Part shown: positions 40,201 through 53,530 of the stretch, piece by piece
How positions within the stretch are numbered: position 1 is the stretch's first letter
How the letters are laid out: each line of letters opens with the position of its first letter
Program-made: the position numbers and the translations under genes
Source: Brachyhypopomus gauderio
Taxonomy: Eukaryota; Chordata; Actinopteri; Gymnotiformes; Hypopomidae
Direction of reading: 5' to 3'
Assembly (NCBI RefSeq): GCF_052324685.1
Contig: NC_135212.1
Location: forward strand, 19,644,048-19,708,047
DNA: 64,000 nt
The notes under the pieces: model-generated
Seen by the model: the letters and a program-made list of their open reading frames with translations, nothing else
Databases searched by the model: none
Told to the model about the DNA's origin: nothing

Positions 40201-42425
40201 CTATCAAAATCCTAAAAGAAACATGATCTGCATTTGTAGCTGCCATCACCGAATAATATCTAGGACTGCAAATGATGAATTTGACTTTAGAATCCCAGTG
40301 CTACTCACAACATAGCAACCAATGACATCGTTTTCACCAAACTTCTCTCCATAGTCTTCAAACCTGCAGTTGGAGGACTTTTTGCCAGTTCCGCCATACC
40401 CATAGGAGAAAGGCTCTTCTCCTGTATGAATAAGACAGTCATCTCATGGAATGATGGGGGTGAATAAATTTGATACAGCTCCGGTCGGTTGTGCAACAAC
40501 CATTTCATTTTCACAATGACATACAACAATCTCACTCACTCTTGGTACTGACAAACTGCAGTTCTGCTGGAACTACAAACTTTTTTCTACTACTGCATTC
40601 TTATACCTCATTTACATATTGGCAGAATCTTAACCTACACATTTTTCCCAGTTTACATTAGCAATAAGAGTGCATGATTGTATGGGTGTTTATTTTACCG
40701 AGCTGTGTGCTGCAGGAATCCAGAGACCAGCCCACTCTCACCACATGTGGGTCAGGCTCACCGCTAGGAAGGTGCTTAACTGAGATCTCTTCTGTTATCT
40801 GCACACAGACAAAAAACATTTCTCCACTGTATATTTTTTCTTGTCCCAACCTAAATCTGATGTAGCCCAATTTCAACAACCGCTCCTGCTGTATTGTCTT
40901 AACTGGTCAGAAGTCATTACCTTCATCTCGTAGCAGACACGACCCTTGCTCACACCATAAGTGGCACGTGCACCAGACCACAGGTAAGCAAAGCCCTCAA
41001 TGGTGAGAGGGTATCCACTGTACCGGTCACGGGAGACTTTGAAGTGCAGGTCACAATTATCTATAAAAGTACATGTAAACAGAGCCTTATGTAATCTTTA
41101 TTACAGCCTCATACATGCGTGTTACAGACATTATAACTGGCCATGCGAAAATTCAACCGACTGCCTTCTACGAAGTAACAAAGAGAACTGCACTGACAAG
41201 TATCGATGGCTACCAGCGTGTCATCAAAATCCTCCTCTTCTTCTTCAGCCGGGGGCTGAGGCGAGCGTGACCTGCAAAGCGAGCGCAACGTCATCGCTAG
41301 CAGAAACGACAAACGACACGTATACACACACGATGCACCACGGGTCCATCGTTAACTCAACCGAACAACAGTCGCAATCCTCACGGTTAGCTCAGACAGG
41401 GTCTGCTGTGCGTAAAGCCTGCTGCTGCGACAGACATGCGAGCGGCTACGCCCGCAGCCGCCACCGTTACCTCTTGTCCTCTCGATGCTCGTAGTAGCCG
41501 TAGCCGTGCGCCTCCTCGTAGTGCCTCTTGCGGCCGTAGTGCGCGTGGCTGTCCTGCTGGGATCTGCAGTGGGAGGCCTGGAGAGCCTCGGTCTCCTGCC
41601 ACTCGCAGGATTCGCCCTGTTCCTCCTCGAGCTTCTCAACAACCTCCTTCACCCCCACTTCTCCTGGCGCTTCTTCTTCTGTGGGGGCAGCACGTTTGAA
41701 CTCATGTTAACACCCTACGTGTGTTCTTTACATTCTTGCCAAAACAAAAAAGCTACCTGAAGAAATGTGTTTTAACATGTGTGCTGTATTTATATGCAAG
41801 AGAACTGATAACATCAGACGTCATACTGGCATCAACGTTTTCAAAACGTCGTTTTGCACGCGTTACGGAAACGCAGTGCTCCACACACCCTGACCTTCTT
41901 TGTAAATAGGCTGTGCCTCGATTTCAGGTTTGACTTCAGGTTCTTCTACCATTTCCATCTTGGGCATGATAACTTCTGCAACACTGCGATCTGTGTCAGG
42001 GATTGATTCCGCCTTATATTCTTCAGTGTGAGGACTGTTGTCTTCCCGCTGTGCATGGTGAGCCCCCTCTTCATAGCTGGCCTCTTCAGCACCTGTCATC
42101 GCACCACAAAATGATGTGCTAGTGTCCATTATGCAATTGTGCCCCATAAGGACACACAAAACAGGGTCATTTAACCAAAAGTAACATAAAACACGTGCAG
42201 AGAGCCAAAAGGGTTTATTAACGTACCCGCCTCTGCAGTATCTTCAGGTGTAAGCTCCTCTCCAGTTCTTCCTGGTAGTCCAGCCCTCCCATCTGGTACC
42301 TCCGTGTCCAGAGCAGCTCTCAGCCTGTCCACCAGGTCCGCCTTCAGCCCACGGGTGTCCAGCCCTCTCTTCTGCAACTCCTCTTTCAGCTCGTTGACTT
42401 TCAGTTTCTTCACGTCGATATCCAT
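32761..42425 (-). CDS. hnrnpul1: Heterogeneous nuclear ribonucleoprotein U-like 1, 15 exons, 814 aa
   Basis: Coding exons (minus strand, 5' to 3'): 42227-42425, 41895-42092, 41471-41678, 41198-41271, 40921-41060, 40699-40798, 40309-40421, 39945-40211, 39435-39557, 36518-36646, 35108-35276, 33896-34168, 33243-33391, 32979-33161, 32761-32880. Phase is kept to the TGA. Domains: SAP DNA-binding (3-37, [20 protein letters not shown]), acidic linker, SPRY (about 225-405, [26 protein letters not shown]), P-loop kinase-like domain with Walker A GLPACGKT at 439-446 and [23 protein letters not shown] box (about 618-715), and a G/N/Y/Q-rich prion-like tail (665-814). The family acts in the nucleus in RNA processing, transcription and DNA-end resection with MRN. 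HNRNPUL1 fits better than HNRNPU or UL2 ([14 protein letters not shown]). The human protein is 856 aa. Intron 13 has a GC donor. Confidence 0.96.
33162..33242 (-). other. GC-AG intron (hnrnpul1 intron 13)
   Basis: On the minus strand exon 13 ends AGCCAG and the intron starts GCAAGTATTG, a canonical GC-donor context. It ends CATCTAG before GGATACAACC. The length is only 81 bp. The frame is continuous across it, joining GYSQ to GYNQ in the glycine/tyrosine-rich tail. Confidence 0.85.
34220..34290 (-). repeat. (GA)n, a CT tract before hnrnpul1 exon 12
   Basis: Read on the gene strand this is a (CT)35 tract about 50-120 nt upstream of the exon 12 acceptor (exon edge 34168). It acts as, or extends, the pyrimidine tract and is a typical binding ground for PTB-type proteins. 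Confidence 0.9.
34801..34829. repeat. Homopolymer run of 29 G
   Basis: Uninterrupted poly-G on + (poly-C in the hnrnpul1 pre-mRNA) in intron 11. Length is likely to vary and to be assembly-sensitive. Confidence 0.9.
37511..37630. repeat. 40-bp x 3 tandem repeat in hnrnpul1 intron 9
   Basis: Three units containing TGCTGCACGCCCTTACACAC and TCACTGACGCGCTCTTTAAC. Only the first base of the first copy differs. The high identity implies a recent duplication. Confidence 0.97.
38768..38939. mobile_element. Short DNA transposon relic with terminal inverted repeats
   Basis: The left end GGTATTCAAATCACGGTCCT and the right end AGGTCCAGATTTGAATACC are inverted copies with two mismatches. The 172-bp element lies in hnrnpul1 intron 9 and has no coding capacity. 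Confidence 0.7.
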
Positions 42426-42471
42426 TGTGTGGGGTGGGCTGGAGGAGTGTGTGTTCCGCTAGTCTTCCCAA

Positions 42472-42960
42472 CCTGAAAGCGCGTTAAAGCCAAACCACTC
42501 AGGTACCAACCAGCCTGCTGCTAACCGCCAAACGTCGAGCTCGCCAGCTCGCAGCTTGGCTCTATTCGTTAGGCAGTTATCCTAAAAATTAGACATAACT
42601 CGCAGGAAAAACACGCCATCCGTCACTCCGCTGACCAGGCTGACTGGCCAGTTGTGTCCGCTAGCTGACTAGCTGTTATGCTAGTTGGTGAGGACGGCTA
42701 GCGGGGCTAATATATGTTATGATACAATATATTCTGTGCATGCTGAGTCACTGGTATACTGGCTGCAAAATAATTTGCATGAATAGCACGTACCTTTGCA
42801 GACCTCCTTCAAGTAAAAGAGTCTGGCCTCCAAAATAGGAGAAAAATCCTACTAATGAGCGGCCACCGCCTGTCAACAACCAGCTAACCAGCCAGCTAAC
42901 GTAGCGCTATCAACACGACGCGCAATGCCCTCGATGACTCTATACCGCCACCCAGTGGAC
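42472..42960 (-). promoter_or_regulatory. hnrnpul1 promoter, leader exon and first intron
   Basis: Upstream of the start codon (42425) the gene strand shows an acceptor GCGCTTTCAG with the exon edge at 42472. Further up is a donor GCAAAG/GTACGTG with exon end at 42794, defining a small 5' non-coding exon in about 42794-42900. Dispersed CpGs continue to about 42930. The start site itself is not visible. Confidence 0.6.
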
Positions 42961-43089
42961 GATCGCCTTAACGCTTTTCACCGACTGACTGCTTCCACAA
43001 CGCTGAACATTCTGGGCTTGTTTTGTTTGCGCTGATCACAGATTTACAATAGTCATGTTTCATTCGTTTCAATGTTTTCTGTATGAATG

Positions 43090-43153
<64 letters not shown>

Positions 43154-43939
43154 CATACATTCTTACCATACTCTCATGAATTGATTTGATCGTTTGTAGA
43201 ACCACATTATGTTAATCAATAACCACACAATGTTTTCATGCTTTTACGCAATCGCAATTAAGAAACATCTTTGAATAGAATATTTTATTTTACAATAGTA
43301 ATATACATCACTATGTACGGGTCTTCTTGGAAGTCAAACAAGATCAGCTGCTGGAGCTGTTTAATGTATGTGATTTATCACTATTACGGTTAATGTACCC
43401 AGCTCCTGTCCTGAAGGTCCCACTGATCAGTTTTGTGTTCCCCTCTCTGACAAATCTGAATTGTTAGCTGTTTAACAAGCTGTTCATGACCTCAAACAGG
43501 TTTGATCAAGCAGACAGAATAACATTATGAACATATCTACAGACATGCTTTACAGAAGGCTTTTTTCTACTGAAATAATCTTTTCCAGGTCAAAGCTTTG
43601 AATTCAACACATACTGCTTTCAATCTGAAATGCTTCCCTGTCAAAGAGACACAGGCTAGAGAAACCTATTTATTTGGGGTCCTAATGTTCAGCATAACCA
43701 AGAGACAAAATCAAAACATGGCTTGTTTTTCACTCACACACAGGTTATGGCATGTGCCACTAACACTGTGCAACACAACTACTGACGTGTTCTCGCCTCT
43801 AGATTACAGGACCAAAATAAAAAGAAATGTGAAGTTGGACTTCCACTAGTTTGTTTGTTCATGGCACTGTTTGTGTGTATTGTGACACACGTCATCACAC
43901 ATACAGATGTAGTCCCTCGGTCAAACTCAGAGCCACACA
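42961..43939. other. Gap between hnrnpul1 promoter and opa3 stop
   Basis: Contains a (TA)n microsatellite (about 43094-43149) and the probable opa3 3' UTR. Minus-strand AATAAA signals (TTTATT on +) lie at 43669-43674 and 43285-43290. No other gene is seen. Confidence 0.55.
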
Positions 43940-45172
43940 TTAGTGTTTAGTGTCATTTGTTGCTGGGGCAGGTGGAAGAGACAGCAGCAGTCTATTCAAC
44001 TCCCGGATCTGAGCATCTAGAGTCTCTGTGGCCAGAGCGACCTCCCCGAGTTGGGTCTGCAGACTGTTGATGGTCTCTGCTAGTTCCTCCTCCTTACGCC
44101 TGGAGTTTGCAGCCTGCCGACTGTACTCAAGGACCATGCAACCCCCACCAACGAGGAAGATGATGGCCTCGCCGAGCAGCTCGGCCCCAAGCTCGGCGGC
44201 TGCCTCCTCGTTCAGAGGCTTGATCGTAGAACCACGGAACCCCATGATCCTCATCTTGGTCCTCATTTCAACCCAGTGGTACACTTTGAATGAGGAAAGA
44301 GAAGATTGCAGGTGTCTTACTCTGAACTAAATTTCGGTGGAACACTACATATTGATCTAGGGTTAGTATTGCACGAATCAACACAACAGGGCAAAACAAG
44401 CAGTGAGCATAACATCATTTATAATATCTGAAATAAGACACAATGATGCTAAAGGGTCTATTAAAAATATTCAGAAAATAAGTAGTATATCACTAGATAG
44501 ACTATTTGTTTAAAAATCCTATGACATATATTCAGGGTATTGAAAAGTGTACAGATTGTCAGTAGCCTTCAAACTTTGACGCAAATAAAATAATGATTGC
44601 AAATTTTTTTTATGATGCGTGTAACTCCACGAAATAGTATAATGATCAGAAATCTGTATGGTGTATAACGACCAAGTATAAAAGAATAGAAAATTGGGCA
44701 ATGTCAGAATTTGATAGAAGGCACTTTCAAACGCTCCAATGCTCAATGACAGCTTGCTACCGCCCCCTCCGAATGACAAAACTCTTATTGGTCGGTTTTG
44801 GTCTTAAAGGGCACACCTTTTGGTTCTTTATTGGACTACGAGTAAATCTATCATTATAGGGGTTCAACAGTAACGGCTTACCACTCAAGGCACGTTTATG
44901 ATTGGTTAAACAATGCAATGTGTAAAACGCATTGGCTACATGTTGTAGTTCCATCAAATTCTACTTCCGCCTGTTCGCAGCCTTTAGCTGTTGGCACACA
45001 CGTATTTATACTGTAGCAAACACAGCTTACCTTGTGCCGGGGGAAGGCATACGTAATTTTTGAAGAATTCACTTCTCCGTGCTCCTGCTTTGATCCTGTT
45101 AGCTATTGGTTTGCTTAACTGACGAACGCCCAGATAGAGCAGCTTTGCAATGGGAAAAGCACCTACAACCAT
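43940..45172 (-). CDS. opa3: OPA3, mitochondrial protein, 2 exons, 161 aa
   Basis: Exons: 45031-45172 (start codon at 45172) and 43940-44283. They are joined at donor CACAAG/GTAAGC and acceptor TTCAAAG/TGTACC, giving [15 protein letters not shown]. The N-terminus [20 protein letters not shown] is the conserved mitochondrial-targeting and membrane-associated start of OPA3. The second exon carries [28 protein letters not shown], a hydrophobic [14 protein letters not shown] segment and a C-terminal coiled-coil-like region. The family protein sits in mitochondrial membranes and affects mitochondrial shape and lipid metabolism; human defects cause optic atrophy and 3-methylglutaconic aciduria. The two-exon structure is as in human, and the protein is slightly shorter than the human 179 aa because the tail is shorter. 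No alternative second exon was recognised. Confidence 0.96.
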
Positions 45173-45340
45173 CTTGACGGAAGCGCCTCGGTGAAGTGGG
45201 CGGGACAAAATGAGGTCAAATTAGAGGCGCCTGTGAACATACGCGCTGCGTTCAAGAAGCGCAGGATTTATGTGAACATTTTGACCAACTCTGATCAAAT
45301 ATGGATCTCCACAAATTTGGGGAAATTATATAATTATATG
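45173..45340 (-). promoter_or_regulatory. Short opa3 upstream region
   Basis: Only 168 bp separate the opa3 start codon from a hAT insertion at 45341. The segment has a few CpGs (CGCCTCGG, TACGCGCTGCG) and no TATA box. It probably holds the core promoter and 5' UTR. Confidence 0.4.
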
Positions 45341-45538
45341 CAGGGGCGAGGCTAGGGTATTTTTAGTGGTGCTAGAGCACCACCGTGAAGTTGCTCAGCA
45401 CCCTCTGGCTCAACACATTTTTAAAATATTATATTATGCAAAAAACTTGCTCTGCACCTGCGCAATACTTTGGTATTGTGCCTCTGTGAGCACTGGGGGC
45501 TGGGCACCCCTAAAGACCAGATCCTAAAATCGCCCCTG
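45341..45538. mobile_element. Non-autonomous hAT element with perfect 8-bp target duplication
   Basis: The termini are CAGGGGCGA (left) and TCGCCCCTG (right), perfect inverted 9-mers. Both sides are flanked by ATTATATG (45333-45340 and 45539-45546), the 8-bp duplication expected of hAT transposition. It is 198 bp long with no coding capacity. Confidence 0.93.
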
Positions 45539-45989
45539 ATTATATGTATATAATTTCTCTAGACTTCATTCCCTAAAAATGTGTGCTGAGCATAACCTAC
45601 ATACTAGGGTCTAAACAGCTTTTTTTTTTATCTGTGTATAATACTGAGATATCGGAATATTTGTTGTAATATTCATCTTAGGCAAGACCCACTATGACAC
45701 AAATGATCCTAAATTATTGGGATCGCAACTGCTAAGTTATAAAATGTTAATAACTCCACAATATATTGTTTTCTAGAGTGCAAAGCATCTTTCAACATTA
45801 AATATATTACACTATTTAAAATATTTATGATATTGGACTATTTAGCCTACATAAAACTTGCACTGTAAAAATGTCCGTCTTATGATCTTCTAAAGTCCAA
45901 ACAGGCAGAAAGGCGCAGTAAATGGGCCCGTCCAACCTACACCAGCTGTAGTGCTGCAGTCTCACACCTAGGTCAGGTTTCACAGCAGT

Positions 45990-46079
45990 GGGCTGGACCG
46001 AGAACATCTGACGAACATCAGAACTTCTTCAGTGAACACCGATCGAGGCCGTTTTACTTTCCTCCTTCCCGAGTAGACA
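45990..46079 (+). promoter_or_regulatory. Candidate 5' non-coding exon of ppp1r13l
   Basis: A stretch ending CCCGAGTAGACAT is followed by a good donor GTAAGAAAAT at 46080, in a mildly CpG-bearing region just beyond the opa3 promoter on the opposite strand. It would splice to the acceptor TGATTTTTTTAG at 53433. No reading frame supports it, so the assignment rests on splice signal and position only. Confidence 0.3.
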
Positions 46080-47143
46080 TGTAAGAAAATATTTTAGCTC
46101 GACGAAATCACTGTGGCTGTTAACAACGGCAAATATCTCTTGTACTTTCCGTCTAAAGGATAAATCTGCGTGGGGGTAAGGGAATATGTTTCATCTACTT
46201 TGTTTTAGTCAGGCTCTTCGCATCTTCACAACAAATCAATTGCACGTTGGGGCTCAGACGAAGCTGTACGTGTTTTGTAAATAAGTAAACTTGGTTGAGG
46301 TTCAACTATAATGTTCTCATCCCATTGAGTATCTTTTGTGTAAGACGTGAAGTCTAAGGAGGAGTTAGTGAAGGCAGTTCATGAAAGTTAATAGGAATCA
46401 GATGTTCCCAGACCTAAACCTTCAGTCGGAACAGAACAAATAGAGACGGAGTAGATATGCTGGTGGCGCAGACGAGCTCGGCTGAAAACGCTTGTTTTAG
46501 ATCCCAGTTTACCAGGATGAATTTGCCTTGTGGTGAAGGAACGTTTTAGGACCAAACGTGGTTTAGCTTGCTTGGAAATGCACGAATTCACGCAGTCCTT
46601 AAGTTTACAGCTTCAAGTTTGTAATCATCTTTGTTGTCTGAGTGAAATTAACTTTTCATCTTTGGAAGGTGCAACACATGTTCCGCGTCTCATCGGTTGT
46701 CCCGTAGTTCTCGGGGGCTCTGCTGAAGTTTTTTAACCCTCTGCCAATGATATTTGCATATTATATGCAGCTTTATCATATGAAACTGTTTATAAGGCGA
46801 CGGTCACGTGAATAACATGGTTTAGGAACCCCGAATAATTGTGATTAGAGTGATTTCTCACTTGTAATGTCGATATGAATATGGATATGTTAAAGCAGTA
46901 TAAATCACGTCATCTTCAAGATTGCACCAACAGGACGTCAGAAGAATAGTGGGATTTATCGAAGGACAGTCTTAACTACCAAAATTCATAGACTCCAGCC
47001 TATGCTGTAAAGAGAAGCATTTTAAAGTCTGAATTTTTATATGACATAAATAAAACTCGCTGTGACGGCATTGATCGTGAACGTAACATGTGCACTTGAA
47101 GAATGTACTAACCGAGCACAGGTGATCTAGCTGAGCAACATAG

Positions 47144-47181
<38 letters not shown>

Positions 47182-48518
47182 CTCACTTGCTCAGACTTGC
47201 TTCCACACAACAATCATTATCCGTGTAACCGTACGAGATCTCATGTCAAAATATTTTAGGTGTTCTAAATGTTTTGTATTGTGTTATTTTTACATACGTT
47301 TTTGGTAGAAATGTATTTATAACTGATTCTGTCCAATCATTTGCAGTGATTTGAACAGCATGTTGTCACATCTATATGCCCATATCTTAGGGAAACTTTT
47401 GAATATTTTGAACATTTGCTTGTTTCAAAATATTCATTAGGAGTTGGGCTGTTGGTTTGAGCATTGTTAATGTGAAGTGGAAATGTTGGTTGTCTCTTTG
47501 TATAACCCTGTGGTTGCACTAATTACAGCATTGTGTCGGCGCACAAGTATGTGGGATATTAACATTGTCAGGACACCTCAACACAATTGCACATCTATCC
47601 CCACATTACACTTGTGCAGCGGTACAATACAGAAATGAAGGTCAGCATGTCTGCCAAAATATACCATGCTGATTTAAATCAGCAATTCACAGTTAACGTT
47701 CCCAGAAAAAAAAAGTGTTTCTTCTTTGTTATTTGGCTAGGGGGTTAGTAGAAATCACGATTAACAAGCTTGTCGTGTGAGAGCCGGTGATTCAAGCGGT
47801 TGGACACACCTCAGATATATGAGAAGTTAAACCTGCAAGAGTTCAGGTCACACGATCACTAGCACATAGTACCTTAAAAGGGCCCAGAAACCTTTTAGAG
47901 GTCTTGCACAATGATCGTGTTAGGTAATGCATTGTTTACAATACAGGATGACCGAGAAAAAACACTACTTTGTATATTTTAGTTGAGTCAATAATGATTT
48001 ATACAGTGTTCCTGCATATGTTTGATCATTTGAAGTGTTTGTGTTTATAAGAAATACTTTTACATGTGAGTTAGACAAAAAACAGAAATAAGTAATAGGC
48101 TAAAAATGTCAGCGATTCGATGGAAAAATGTTGGCAATCTTAAATTTACATATATAACTTCATCGTATTTTTTTTTGAGGGGGGGGGTATTGTATGGATT
48201 AACATGGTAATATGGTAGAAGGGTAATTGTCTTTGTTGAGAACACAATTTTAGTGAGACAAATAATTGTTGATTTTATTTTATTTATTTTTTACATGTGT
48301 CAGTATCACTGCTGGATTGAGCGTGGTCATCCAAACACTTCTAGCCGACAGCGGTTCTGTGGTAACAAACCAAATATTGAATATGAGCTACAGGATGGTT
48401 AGTACACATTGTAATTTAAGCCATAATAACCGGAACTAACCAGCCAGTCCTCTGTGCTTTGTGTTTGTACTGCCTTTGAATGCTTACTGACTTTGTTCAG
48501 TTGGGGCGATTCTCTGTG

Positions 48519-48557
<39 letters not shown>

Positions 48558-51323
48558 TGTGTGCTCGTACATGGTTGTCAGGTCAGTTTGTGTTCCTGCT
48601 CTTTTGGTCTTTTCACTGCACTGGTAATTCAGCGTCCTGAGTGACTGTAGAGGAATGTCTGGCACTGTGCACTTGAGAGATTCCTGAATCACATGTTGCT
48701 CAAAAGAACACTGAGGGGACTTAGGGTGACCGTGTTATAATGTCTCCCAGAGCCACTTATCTGTGCTGATGCCACCAACTACACAAAGGCTGATAGTTAA
48801 GCTAACGGAACACTGTCATTTTAAGAACATTTTGTTTTCAGTTATCTACATGTCATTGTTGTTGTTATTGTTGTTATTATTCTATTACCCTTGTGGGCAA
48901 GTATAGAATAATTACATCTCCTGTTAATCCTCCCATTATGATGATGGGTGTTTGGGAGTGGTATTTGGTATCATGTCTGTGTGAGAAATATAATGAGCGC
49001 TTCCCATTGGTATTGCTTGCACCTGCAAAGCAATTTGCCATGAAAATACCAGTAAGTATCTGATGGAATGTCTGGGTCTGTGTACACACGTATGGCTTGT
49101 ATGTATGTCTGGCTGTCATTAGCTAGGTTGATGCAATACAATAGGGTATAAATAATTAGGCAAAAGACAGTCCTCATGTGCTGTGTTCAAAGGTGTCTCA
49201 TGTTGTTACTGTTTGTTTTATAACCAGCAGGAAGCCATAGCCCAGGGAGGTGTTTTTAACCAAGTTTAAGTTTAGCATGCTCGCTGATTTTAGCTACACA
49301 CACTGAACCAATTACTCCTGGTTGTTCGGACTTGAGTGGCTCAGTGGGTCATAGGTGGTGATCCAGTCCAGAGGAAAGTCCGATGAATAGTGTCACTCAT
49401 TTGAGATCACTGAATGTTTGGCAGATTTGACACAACTGCTTCTGTAGTCGTGAGTTTTGCCTTTACAATATATAAATGAGCATTATAAGAGACCCAAGAT
49501 TTTTATTGTCTGCTATGAGCGTCCTCGCCAGTCTTGAGACTTTTCAGATGGGTTTTGGTGAATTTATATATAAATTAATAATTTGGGTTCAAATAACAAA
49601 GGATAGTCTTAATAATTTCATATTAATGTATTATGATAAATGACAAGTCATATGACATTGCAGTATATCATAATATAATTGCAACATACCAGTACTATAT
49701 TTATGTCTAATTTGCTTCGTGATCACAGTTGTAAGCCCTGGTGAAACGTTGGTAATGGAGAGATGTTGTGGTCTGGTCCATGGACGTTTCCCGGTCTTTC
49801 ATCTTCCCCTCACATACTGTTCCTACTCTCTTTCACTCATTTATTAATACATTCTTTGTCCTGGAGTGACCCACACTGGGGTGGCCTGTTGGTACATCTG
49901 AACTTAAGACAGTTTTTCCATATCTTTCATGTTGGGTTGAGTATTTTGTAGATAAAAAAATAGTATCCAGTTACATCATTAGGAGATGTGTTTGTGTACG
50001 AGTTGATAATGATGGGTGAATTGCATTCACAATTTCATTTTGTTTTTATAAAAATGCAAATCAATGAAATGGTCACTCAAAGGAAGGAAATGTCAGTGTC
50101 GGTCTTTAGTAGGAAGACATCATGATTGTTCTGTAACTGGCATTTACAGAAATAACTGTATTGTCAATTATGAGGGAAATGGACTCAAACCTCACTTGAC
50201 TGTTTCAGTTAGGGAATACTTTAACCTAATAAATCTTCCCCACCTTTTTGTCCAAAGATGAGTGGTGGACAGTTCAGGTTTAAAGAGTGTAACAACTTTC
50301 AATCAAAGTAATTAATTAGTGAAGTCAGCTTGGTGATACAAAATCATGACTGGACTATTGCTTTTAAAATATATTCACACTTGCCTAAAATGGAGGACTT
50401 TTTGTAATGTGAAGCACAAACATATTCCATTCAAGCTGGCCAAACTCTCTGGGGATTTGAGTTTCATAACAGTGATCTAAGTTCACAGACTTTCATCCAT
50501 AACTTGCATGCAATAAACCAAGTGCAAGAAGTAACAATTAAAATTCTGAAAAGCAAGCTAATTCTAGTTTATTTGTATAGTAAGCATGTTTTGTTCCAGC
50601 CAAATAGATGTGCTACTTGGCTCCAGCTAAGTTAAGTAGACATAATCAATGAAATCTATCACATAACACGTGAGTCATAAGTCATGTCAGAGCCTGTACT
50701 CTTTAAACATAAACTAGGATACCTTTGATGCACTTACAGCTTCGCTGAGAATGAACAACCATACAGATATGGGGAGGTACCTGAGAGAGTGAAACAGCTG
50801 TAGGTGTGTATTGCTACAAGACTGCGAGACCATAATCTCACATTCTCTTATGGGCGGGAACCGTCAGTGAATCAGCACTTGCAAAATTACAGTTCCGTAT
50901 TGGAATCTTAGGGCCATTAATAGAACAAGCCCTTGAATTCCACAAGCACTGACAACCTCAGCGAGGTTTGATATGCTGCATATTGGTTGATGTGACACAT
51001 TATTGCATGATTCTTAAAGGGAAACATGGTTTTGGCTTGATGTAAGAGCAATTCCTGAGAATTGTGTGTGGCAAGTGTAGTGATGAGGATTGTTTGAATG
51101 GAGGCTGACATGACTGTAGTGGTGCAATCGGTAATGTGGTCATATTAAAATCAGTCAGTCTGGCAGCTTGGGAGAGGCTTTGAAAGGAACGTGCCACCTC
51201 CAAGCCTGTTGGAAAGGGTTCGTATGACAGATAGATTTCTCACAAACCACATTTCTCTTGAAAAAAAAAAAAAATCAGGGTGAGGAGACAGGAGAGGGCG
51301 GGAGGAAAACTGAGGGAGAAAGA

Positions 51324-51363
<40 letters not shown>

Positions 51364-52371
51364 GAGAGAAGCTGAGAGGAGAATGAAGCAACTGATTGAA
51401 TAACAGTACACTGAGTAAAGGCCGTCACACCCTGACTGTATTACCTCCTTTAATCCAGTCCTGTTTTCCACAGCAAACAAGGAATGAGGCATCTCCCCAT
51501 ATCGGTGCAGCCAGCAACCATCACCCCGCGAAGGGCACCATCAGTGGACAGAAACTGCAGCAAACTGACATTATTTAAACCATCTGTCTCATAACCCAAG
51601 CTGAGGTAGAGTAGAACAGTAGAGAGGGTCAAAAGAGCACGGTGAAACGTGAGCGATCAGATCCAGGACGGAAACAAAGGGAGACGAGAGCCTGGATGAA
51701 AGAGTGATGAGGATTGTTGAAAGGAGTTGCCGTTATTGAATACTGGTGACTGGGTGACCTAGGTGACTCAGTGTGGGAGTGTGTGTGTGTGTGTGTGTGT
51801 GTGCATAGATGCTATTGGTGTTGCATTTGACAAACAGGAAAGGGCGAGAGGTCTGACTCAGGTTGGTGTGGCACGGAATGTGCTGAACAGCAGGGCATGT
51901 GCTCACGCTAACAGCCACGTTAACAATTGAAGGTTTGTTTTAATATTAAACCTGCTCACTGATATTGGGTCATTCTACGGTCACCGTATAGCCAAAGCTT
52001 TCCCAAAACGTAACAATACGCCAAGTTTGCTGTGTGCCGGTCAGTTTCTTGAGACAAAGCATGCAGATGTTCATAGGGAAAGACTGGTAGGTCTACGCAA
52101 AGGGAAAGTTCCTCTGACATACAATAGAGAGTGTCTTCGTTGTCATTGAAGCAGTTACCTCACTCCCACACCCATGCCCACAACTATCCAACTACTCACC
52201 GCTGATGGTGTAGCGAGGACAGCTGTTTATGTAGATACTGTAGAGGTGATTCACCCCCTGAACTGTAGTCTGGTTTTAATTAGGGGAGTCAGACAGATGG
52301 GACCTCACACTGCAGGTGCCACAGCTGGTGTATCCAGGTGTTGTTGGTTTGGCGCTGCTCAATCCAGTCTT

Positions 52372-52414
<43 letters not shown>

Positions 52415-53433
52415 TTGTGTGGGAAGGTGATATTAAAAGCTTGAATCAGAGGTCTGTTTAAATTAGCATTTTCTTGTTTTTAAAAGAAAAAAAATTGTGG
52501 CTGCTTGAGACAAGCTTTAACAGTTCAGTCAGGGCCCAGGGAAAAGCGAGCCCGAGAGCGAGAGCCCGAGAGAGAGAGGGAAGAACTCGGCAAACGCTGC
52601 ATTATAGGACTGGAAAAGGTCCAACATCAGTCCCGAGCAGGAAAAACCTAACAGAAAAGAGTTCATTCACATGAATGAGTCAGTGCACATTTGTCTACTT
52701 CTACTGTGAATACATGTACTGTAGCTGCTGTTTTCTTTCTTTTATATTTATGACTTTACTTTTATTGTTTGTATCAATAGTTCTTTCAGATTCCGTCAGT
52801 ATGCCTGGAGCACATAGTAAAATTTGTGATATCTATAGCACCATCATAAATATCAGTGAAAGCAGGGGGTGTATTAGCCTGGGGGCTGAATGTTGTCGAG
52901 ATTCTCATGTCACTTTGTACACCTGAGATCCAGCCTGACAGAACAAGATGAAATATTTGGTGCTTAATAGTACGAACCATCAAACTTTACAGCCATTGTC
53001 GTCATATAATGTAACAGAAGTAGCATGTTGATTTCTCTAAAATGTTGATTCTCAGCAGTGAAAAAATACTATATTATTATTTATTATTTTATTTCACATT
53101 ACACTAATGCATAGTGGTCTAGAGGTTCTGAATTAAATCTATTTTAAACTTGGCCACCAAGTATTTTCATCTCAAGTGATCTGCACTTTAAAGATTGCCA
53201 GCTAAATTGCAGTATTAAAATGATTCATTGCTGTTTTAATATATGATGTAATAAAATAATCTAATTGTGAAGTCAGTAATGTGTAAGTTAGGATAATCCA
53301 GTATGGCAGTATGGCGTAATTAATCTCTTGTTTCAGAGATGCATTGGCTGCATTGTCACTGTAACCACAACGACGTGACATCGTACCAGTGTTTATAGAG
53401 ACCCTACAGTTCTCTTCCCTGTGATTTTTTTAG
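46080..53433 (+). other. Long non-coding stretch, probably ppp1r13l intron 1
   Basis: AT-rich unique sequence with (GT)n at 47143-47178, 48522-48560, 51779-51803 and 52374-52410, a GA tract at about 51318-51370, and no ORF resembling any family I know. If the leader exon near 46.0 kb is real, this is a 7.3-kb intron. Confidence 0.4.
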
Positions 53434-53530
53434 ACAAGGTTGTCTGAACTGCAGGACTTTTCCTCTGACCGCCAAGAAGCGCCTTTAGTCTCACGCGGCG
53501 TGACGTGTGTCCCTGGAGAAGCCCGACGTC

